IMG/VR virus record: IMGVR_UViG_3300027720_000009
Coordinates: 1-50,558 of that record
Strand: one strand, 5' to 3'
From: a virus
Length of the DNA stretch: 50,558 nucleotides
The notes below the pieces were generated by a model. That model saw only the letters and a list, made by a program, of their open reading frames with translations, was not told the origin of the DNA and did no database searches. Made by a program: the position numbers and the translations under genes. This document shows positions 46,405 through 50,558 of this stretch, one piece after another (the stretch's first letter is position 1; every line of letters starts with the position of its first letter).

Positions 46405-46560
46405 TCAATTTTTAGGAGTATTATATTCAATAATTTTCTCTACCAAATATCTTCTTTGGAAGATTGGCATTTTTAAAAAATCTGAATAGGAAGTGTGTAT
46501 AAATTTTCCTAAAAGATAATATTGATTTAAAAGACCTTCGATGTAATTAGAAGAAAGGAC
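46405..46560 (-). CDS. Frameshifted C-terminal extension of tail assembly chaperone
   Basis: In the 162-bp gap between the chaperone stop and the tape measure start there is an open frame in the +1 (equally -2) register. It encodes a plausible 51-residue folded segment: NYIEGLLNQYYLLGKF, then SYSDFLKMPIFQRRYLVEKI, ending EYNTPKN before TGA at 46405-46407. An in-frame stop lies upstream at about 46594-46596 and there is no usable ATG except an internal Met, so independent initiation is unlikely. A shift at the UUU-UUU-C run (46561-46567) would fuse it after Phe246 of the 250-aa protein, giving about 297 residues. Tail chaperones between tube and tape measure genes are commonly made in short and frameshifted forms (lambda gpG/gpGT; +1 or -2 in other phages). 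No experiment supports it here. Confidence 0.6.
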   Translation of the reverse strand, partial: VLSSNYIEGLLNQYYLLGKFIHTSYSDFLKMPIFQRRYLVEKIIEYNTPKN

Positions 46561-47299
46561 GAAAAAACTCAACCCCAAAGGTAATCTTCGCGTTTACCTT
46601 TTTTCCTGACGGGGCTGTAATTTCTCTATCTAAGTTTAGTCTTGGTTCGTTTTTCCTCAAGAAATTTGCAATATATTTTGAATCCATTATTGGCATAGTA
46701 TTAATAAACTTCATAATTTCTTCTTTAGAAGGATTGTTGTTTACTTCAACCAATTGTTTTTGTAATCTCCATGTTACTTTGGGGGCGACTAATCCCTGTG
46801 GATAATCTTCAGCACTTCTTTCGATTTCCAAAACATCTCCGTAAGATAAGGGTCTTAATTTAACCTCAACTCCTGATTTTGGTAGTTGTGTTGTAAAGTA
46901 TCCATTGTCGTCCGGTTCAACTTCTGGTTTTCTAAAATTAAGTTCGTCTAAATATACAGTCTTTTCAAAGGTATTACCTGTTTCAGGGTCAACTAACTTA
47001 AATGTGTAGTCGTGTCCAAAACTAGTGTTTCTTAAAAACAACAATACTGCTTCAACATCACCTTCTAATAATTCAGAAGGATTTAAATCAGGTTCATATA
47101 ATTTTTCTCTGATTAATCTTAAAATTAAAGTTTCGGCTGGTATTTTACCAATATTAGCCAATAAATTTTCGTCATTAGCTGTCAGATATCCAACCTTAAC
47201 ACTTTTTTTCTTACTTTTATAATATTTTCCCTGACTAGGTAATAAAACCACATCATGTGGTAGTGAAAAATTTTCTTGACCCGCAATTTGTTCGTTCAT
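46547..47299 (-). CDS. Tail assembly chaperone / gp26-like baseplate protein
   Basis: A 250-aa protein with the pattern DVVLLPSQGKYY, then VKVGYLTANDENLLAN. This LPS.G..Y...V.V...TA.eE..L style is seen in T4 gp26-like and tail assembly chaperone families. Two short beta segments follow (YTFKLVDPETGNTFEKTVYL and VEVKLRPLSYGDVLEIERSA), and the C-terminal half is helical. Its place between tube and tape measure genes is the classic chaperone position. The last codons are GAG TTT TTT CGT CCT TTC TTC TAA, and a downstream frame appears to extend the protein (see the extension entry). The T4 name gp26 is by resemblance only; a chaperone role is the better contextual reading. Confidence 0.6.
   Translation of the reverse strand: MNEQIAGQENFSLPHDVVLLPSQGKYYKSKKKSVKVGYLTANDENLLANIGKIPAETLILRLIREKLYEPDLNPSELLEGDVEAVLLFLRNTSFGHDYTFKLVDPETGNTFEKTVYLDELNFRKPEVEPDDNGYFTTQLPKSGVEVKLRPLSYGDVLEIERSAEDYPQGLVAPKVTWRLQKQLVEVNNNPSKEEIMKFINTMPIMDSKYIANFLRKNEPRLNLDREITAPSGKKVNAKITFGVEFFRPFF
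46561..46570 (-). promoter_or_regulatory. Candidate +1/-2 ribosomal frameshift site
   Basis: The coding strand reads GAG TTT TTT CGT four codons before the chaperone stop. A Phe-tRNA paired with UUU can re-pair perfectly with UUC after a +1 slip, entering the open downstream frame; a -2 slip on the U-run reaches the same frame. The site overlaps no other functional motif I can see. Confidence 0.5.
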
Positions 47300-47313
47300 A
47301 TATTTGTTTTTTT

Positions 47314-47345
47314 ACAAAAAAAATCCGCACAAAGTACGGATTTGT
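47314..47345 (-). terminator. Rho-independent terminator after tail tube gene
   Basis: The arms AAATCCG (47321-47327) and CGGATTT (47337-47343) form a 7-bp stem with a 9-nt loop, followed on the minus strand by an eight-T run. It lies just after the tube stop and before the chaperone start. Partial termination here would make abundant tube protein and less chaperone and tape measure protein, matching the stoichiometry needed. Confidence 0.8.
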
Positions 47346-47370
47346 AAATAGTATAATAAAAAAATAAATT

Positions 47371-47859
47371 TTAGTAAACAAGTACGCAATAATCAGGACG
47401 TAATCCACAAGTAATATTAGCAAGTCCATCTTCACCGTATCCTAATGAACCAAAGTCAGCCTTTGTTAGGAATGCTCCAACCATAATCCATTTTTCCACA
47501 ACAACACCAGTTGGGTCTAAAAGTTGTAAAGTTACGTCTTTTTTGTATCCCGCAGCGTAACCCATACGACCTGTAACAGATTCTGCGTGTAAACGAACCC
47601 ATTCCATAAGAGCCTGAGCCGCTGAAGGTCCAATAGGGTCACGGAATGTAACACTAATTTCACCCCATTCATAAGTGGCGGCAACATATTTCTTAGTGTT
47701 TAAGAAAGGTATTTCAGTAGTTTTAATTGTGATTGCTGGTCTTGCAGTCGATTCTACATACCATTCATTAATTCCAAGTTCGCTTGGGAAACTAAGTATA
47801 AACCTATTTTTCTTTTTGGGTTCGTACGGTACGGGCATTTTCATCAGTAAATCAGCCAT
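47371..47859 (-). CDS. Tail tube protein, T4 gp19-like
   Basis: A 162-aa protein (T4 gp19 is 163 aa), the subunit of the inner tail tube through which DNA passes. The beginning MADLLMKMPVPYEPKKKNRF and the core FILSFPSELGINEWYVEST, then EWGEISVTFRDPIGPSAAQA, fit the gp19-like family, with MEWVRLHAESVTGRMGYAAG and DPTGVVVEKWIMVGAF further on. It lies near the sheath gene with terminators before and after, as expected for a highly expressed gene. The 124-bp leader contains two copies of TATTTATA on the coding strand (47902-47909 and 47976-47983) and no Shine-Dalgarno motif. Confidence 0.9.
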   Translation of the reverse strand: MADLLMKMPVPYEPKKKNRFILSFPSELGINEWYVESTARPAITIKTTEIPFLNTKKYVAATYEWGEISVTFRDPIGPSAAQALMEWVRLHAESVTGRMGYAAGYKKDVTLQLLDPTGVVVEKWIMVGAFLTKADFGSLGYGEDGLANITCGLRPDYCVLVY

Positions 47860-47901
47860 AATATTTTTTGTTTTTTAATTTTTTATTTCTTTCTGTTTTT
47901 A

Positions 47902-47983
47902 TATAAATAGTTTTGTTTTAAAATTTTTCTATTTACTTTGAACTTTTTTTTATGAAACTTACAATAAGTCCAGTTTATAAATA
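47902..47983 (-). promoter_or_regulatory. Leader of tube gene with two TATTTATA copies
   Basis: Within the 124-bp gap between the HAD gene and the tube gene, TATTTATA occurs on the coding strand at 47976-47983 and 47902-47909, about 116 and 42 bp before the ATG. A separate promoter for the strongly expressed tube gene is expected here. The two octamers are the best candidates for its core, but the motif is not the known T4 late box in the same orientation. Confidence 0.35.
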
Positions 47984-48805
47984 TTACCCATTATATTTTT
48001 TTCTTTCTCCTCCATGTGTAGATATAAATTGAATTATATTTTCTGGTCTATTTGATAATTTTTTATGTGTAAATTCTAGATTCTTTTTATCATCATCTGA
48101 AAAGAATATTTTTGGTACAAATCTGTTAGATATTTTATTTTTAAGAAATCCCTGTTTGTGTAGGTGTCCCGAAATATATTTAACATAATTTTCAAACTCC
48201 TTTAAAGCCTCTAACTTTCCCTTTTCGGGACTATTCGCACTTCCTGAGCCAAATGTTACCGGATAATATCTATTCATATCCATATAAGTTTCGATAAGTT
48301 GTTCGTCTGACATATCTTCTTCACCTGCAATATCTCTAAACTTTCTGAGGTTCCTAACTAAATCTCTTTTTGAGATACCTTTAAAATCAAGTTCAATCAT
48401 GTTTTCGATAGATTGTCTAATAACAAGTGGGGAATGTCCTCTTGCGGTTACTATTGAGAAAATAGACCCGTTATTTATGGCGTCCTTAAACGTGTCCCAC
48501 TCAGGACCAGGTTTACCCAAAAGAGAGTCAATAATAAATCTCTTATCTCCTTTAGTAGAAAAGTGTCTGTACGGGTCTGGAGCATATCCAGTAATAGTCT
48601 TACCTTTATAATCAAATTCTTCTTTACCTACTTGATGTCTGTGTTCGGCAAAATCCTCGGTAGACATTCCAATTTCCTCACCATTACTATCTAACAGTAT
48701 AATTTGTGTTGGCATAGTCATTATATTATCGTCCCAATCAAATGCATAATACTGAATATCGGGAGTCATTTCCTCTTTAAATTCTTCAACTAAGATAACT
48801 TTCAT
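47984..48805 (-). CDS. HAD-family hydrolase inside tail cluster
   Basis: A 273-aa predicted phosphatase or nucleotidase of the haloacid dehalogenase superfamily. Motif I is AFDWDDNIM (Asp23 and Asp25 as nucleophile and acid), motif II is SIVTARG (about 117-123), a Lys-containing helix EKGKLEALKEF (about 193-203) supplies motif III, and motif IV is KIFFSDDDKKN (about 230-240). All catalytic elements are present, so it should be active. The substrate is unknown. The region after motif I (LLDSNGEEIGMSTEDFAEHR) is a cap-like insert. It is flanked by the sheath terminator upstream and by the tube gene downstream, a strange place for a metabolic enzyme. Related proteins occur in other large phages, but I know of no defined role in tail assembly. 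Confidence 0.75.
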   Translation of the reverse strand: MKVILVEEFKEEMTPDIQYYAFDWDDNIMTMPTQIILLDSNGEEIGMSTEDFAEHRHQVGKEEFDYKGKTITGYAPDPYRHFSTKGDKRFIIDSLLGKPGPEWDTFKDAINNGSIFSIVTARGHSPLVIRQSIENMIELDFKGISKRDLVRNLRKFRDIAGEEDMSDEQLIETYMDMNRYYPVTFGSGSANSPEKGKLEALKEFENYVKYISGHLHKQGFLKNKISNRFVPKIFFSDDDKKNLEFTHKKLSNRPENIIQFISTHGGERKKYNG

Positions 48806-48809
48806 ACTT

Positions 48810-48817
48810 TATAAATA
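48810..48817 (-). promoter_or_regulatory. TATTTATA element before HAD gene
   Basis: The coding-strand octamer TATTTATA lies 4 bp before the HAD start codon, between that start and the sheath terminator. It is identical to copies near other tail genes and could drive or help initiate this single gene. Confidence 0.3.
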
Positions 48818-48821
48818 TACT

Positions 48822-48855
48822 AAAAATAAAAAACCCCCGTTTCCGAGGGTTTTTA
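48822..48855 (-). terminator. Rho-independent terminator after tail sheath gene
   Basis: The minus strand reads CCCTCG-GAAA-CGGGGG followed by TTTTTTATTTTTAG. The 6-bp GC-rich stem has one G-U pair and is capped by a GAAA (GNRA) tetraloop. The arms are at 48844-48849 and 48834-48839. It is the clearest terminator in the window and ends sheath transcripts just before the HAD gene. Confidence 0.88.
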
Positions 48856-48873
48856 AATTTATGATAGTTTCTA

Positions 48874-50558
48874 TTAAATATTTTCGAAACTTGCACCTTG
48901 TGGAGTAATTACAAACTCGATGTCGATGAATTCAAGAGCCTTAGTTGGTTTCAAGAATACTCTACCTGACATTTGGTTTGAATCAAGTTCTTCAGGTGAA
49001 CTGTTAACTGTTACACGGAAGTCGTAGATACCTCTGTCTCTTCTGATTGCGTCTAAGATTGGGTTTACCGAATCCAAGAACTGTTGTCTTACAACCGCAT
49101 CATTTTGTTCAAATAACAATCTGATAGCAACTGCAGAGATAAGTTTACGAGCTTGTAACAACAATCTCCTAACGTTAACCCTATCCAAAGGACTCTCCTT
49201 AATCTGTAGAGTTTTATTACCCCAAATTACAGTACCAACGTCATTGAAAGTTGCAATTGGGTTAATTCTACCTTGATAAAGAGTATCTCTATCTAACTGA
49301 GTGAGTCTACGTCTTGCTCTTACAGAATTAACAAGACCTCTTGTGTAACCCGCAGTTGCAAACCATGGGAAAGAGATATTATCTGTAAGTGCCAAGTTAC
49401 GACAAACTTCAGCAGTTGGTGGGATATAGATTTGTGTGTTGGTTACACTATCTCTAGTTAGAACCCATGGATAGTACGTTGCAGTGTAGTTAGAATCAAT
49501 ATCCTGACCAGATAAATCATCAACCGCATCTTGGGGGTAAATGAAGTTATCCATAGAAGTTGATGGTTGATACAAATCAAAGTCTGGAGTTGTCATAATG
49601 TAGATAGAATCCGCTCTGTCAATCTCAACCATATCAATTGCTGCTCTAACAAGTTGGTAGTTGTTTGTTGCATCAATACCAGGAGTTGCTAAAACGTTAA
49701 TGTTAATAATTGCCGGGTTATTAAATGTGTTAATACCTAACTTATATGCGTAGAAGTCTGTGTTTGCCCAGTTTGCGGTATCATCCTCAATTGTAATTTG
49801 TTTAAATGCTCCCCATCCTGTAGCATTTGTGTAAGGTTGGCAATCTTCTAATGCCCCATAAAGGAAACCAGACCTACCTAAGATATAGTCATCACTATAA
49901 GTTCTGAATTCACGGTAAATATCCCATCCATCAAAACCACCATAAGCCAATAAAGTAAACTTACGAGAATAAGTTCTATAATAAGCATTATTTGAGTCAG
50001 TCGGGTCTGATGTAAATGAAGTAATACCACATTCAAACATAGGTGTACCAGAGTTTGAGTAAGCTGAAGGAATTGTTACAGTTGTTGCTCCGCTATCCAT
50101 GTGGAAACCTTTAGTTAGATAACTCCAATTTTCATAAGTTGTTTCAGTACAAGTCCATCCAGTTGGAGTTTGTTTACCTTTATACTCAAAGAAGTTAGGG
50201 TCCCAACCAATAGTTGACCCAAACCCTAAGTAAGCTCTACGAATATTTTCACCTGAACTGATTGTTGAATTGTCAGCCCCAGAGCTTCTTCCAAATGGAG
50301 GATTATACAATTCTTCACCAGGGTAATCATACTTTGTTTTGTAGATTGGGAATGGAGATTTAGAACTACCATATGTTCTAATTAAGTAACCCTCGAATCC
50401 GCAAGGTAATGCGTCAACAGGAGCATCAGGATTTAATTCAAGCATTATGTACTTAGAATTAATTTGATACTCACCATCCGAAGTACCTACTTTAGTACCT
50501 ACGAAATTATTTTGAGAGGGGTCCATCGAACAATTTGTATATTTCTCAATCACAACAG
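48874..50558 (-). CDS. Tail sheath protein, T4 gp18-like (5' end outside window)
   Basis: The contractile sheath subunit. At least 561 codons are present and the frame is still open at the right edge. The first possible start inside the window is a GTG at 50553, preceded by further sense codons, so the true N-terminus lies outside. The C-terminal 200 residues show the conserved sheath domain: YPWVLTRDSVTNTQIYIPPT, then EVCRNLALTDNISFPWFATA, then KTLQIKESPLDRVNVRRLLL and QARKLISAVAIRLLFEQND, ending with SGRVFLKPTKALEFIDIEFV. That C-terminal region makes the subunit-exchange strands in other sheaths. A strong terminator follows 24 bp after the stop. Sheath, tube, chaperone and tape measure follow in the usual order, with a HAD gene inserted. 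Confidence 0.92.
   Translation of the reverse strand, partial: VVIEKYTNCSMDPSQNNFVGTKVGTSDGEYQINSKYIMLELNPDAPVDALPCGFEGYLIRTYGSSKSPFPIYKTKYDYPGEELYNPPFGRSSGADNSTISSGENIRRAYLGFGSTIGWDPNFFEYKGKQTPTGWTCTETTYENWSYLTKGFHMDSGATTVTIPSAYSNSGTPMFECGITSFTSDPTDSNNAYYRTYSRKFTLLAYGGFDGWDIYREFRTYSDDYILGRSGFLYGALEDCQPYTNATGWGAFKQITIEDDTANWANTDFYAYKLGINTFNNPAIININVLATPGIDATNNYQLVRAAIDMVEIDRADSIYIMTTPDFDLYQPSTSMDNFIYPQDAVDDLSGQDIDSNYTATYYPWVLTRDSVTNTQIYIPPTAEVCRNLALTDNISFPWFATAGYTRGLVNSVRARRRLTQLDRDTLYQGRINPIATFNDVGTVIWGNKTLQIKESPLDRVNVRRLLLQARKLISAVAIRLLFEQNDAVVRQQFLDSVNPILDAIRRDRGIYDFRVTVNSSPEELDSNQMSGRVFLKPTKALEFIDIEFVITPQGASFENI

Noticed and set aside
21090-48817. Calling the octamers standard T4 late promoters
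   Set aside because: TATAAATA is on the strand opposite to the genes; the coding strand reads TATTTATA, so a direct T4 late promoter assignment is not justified.

Overview
The window is a 50.6 kb, clearly AT-rich segment of the genome of a large contractile-tailed (myovirus-type, T4-like) bacteriophage. Every gene I can support lies on the minus strand, so transcription runs from high to low coordinates. The evidence is a T4-like set of tail genes (sheath, tube, tail assembly chaperone, tape measure, LysM-type gp53-like, gp25-like, gp6-like) together with T4-like replication genes (gp32-like SSB, UvsX, RNase H/FEN nuclease, gp41-like helicase) and a class I ribonucleotide reductase. The host is most likely a member of the Bacteroidota. 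Start codons have AT-rich upstream sequence without Shine-Dalgarno motifs, one fibre gene is built from SprB-type repeats typical of Bacteroidota surface adhesins, and the reductase small subunit has the sequence style shared by Bacteroidota and eukaryotes. The host is inferred, not shown.

Layout in transcription order. (1) 50.6-43.4 kb, tail shaft: tail sheath (cut by the window edge), terminator, a HAD-family hydrolase, tail tube, terminator, a gp26-like tail assembly chaperone with an apparent +1/-2 frameshift extension, and the tape measure. (2) 43.4-31.0 kb, central baseplate: a 1606-aa tube-junction-like protein, a LysM/gp53-like wedge protein, a giant 2090-aa hub-like protein, and two small unknown genes. 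(3) 31.0-21.2 kb, DNA metabolism: SSB, a small conserved gene, UvsX, RNase H/FEN, a small unknown gene, helicase, NrdB, NrdA, a conserved hypothetical, and a protein resembling arginyl-tRNA-protein transferase/GNAT. (4) 21.1-4.1 kb, baseplate periphery: gp25-like, gp6/J-like, a giant 2175-aa protein with a hydrophobic segment and Cys clusters, three structural proteins of unknown role (one with a PKD-like domain), a 305-aa protein, and a 988-aa gpI/gp7-like protein. (5) 4.1 kb to the left edge, fibres and adhesins: an SprB-repeat protein, a Thr/Pro-linker protein, and a fibre gene cut by the left edge.

The tail parts therefore form two blocks separated by the replication and nucleotide module, unlike a single uninterrupted tail operon. 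No intergenic gap exceeds about 165 bp. I see no tRNA, CRISPR array, insertion sequence, integrase or attachment site.

The observations most worth following are: the frameshifted chaperone extension between tube and tape measure, which simple gene calling misses; the SprB-repeat fibre; a near-perfect 18-bp inverted repeat that buries the start codon of the 2175-aa gene; a long membrane-like segment inside that protein; and the octamer TATTTATA (coding strand) found repeatedly just upstream of tail genes.
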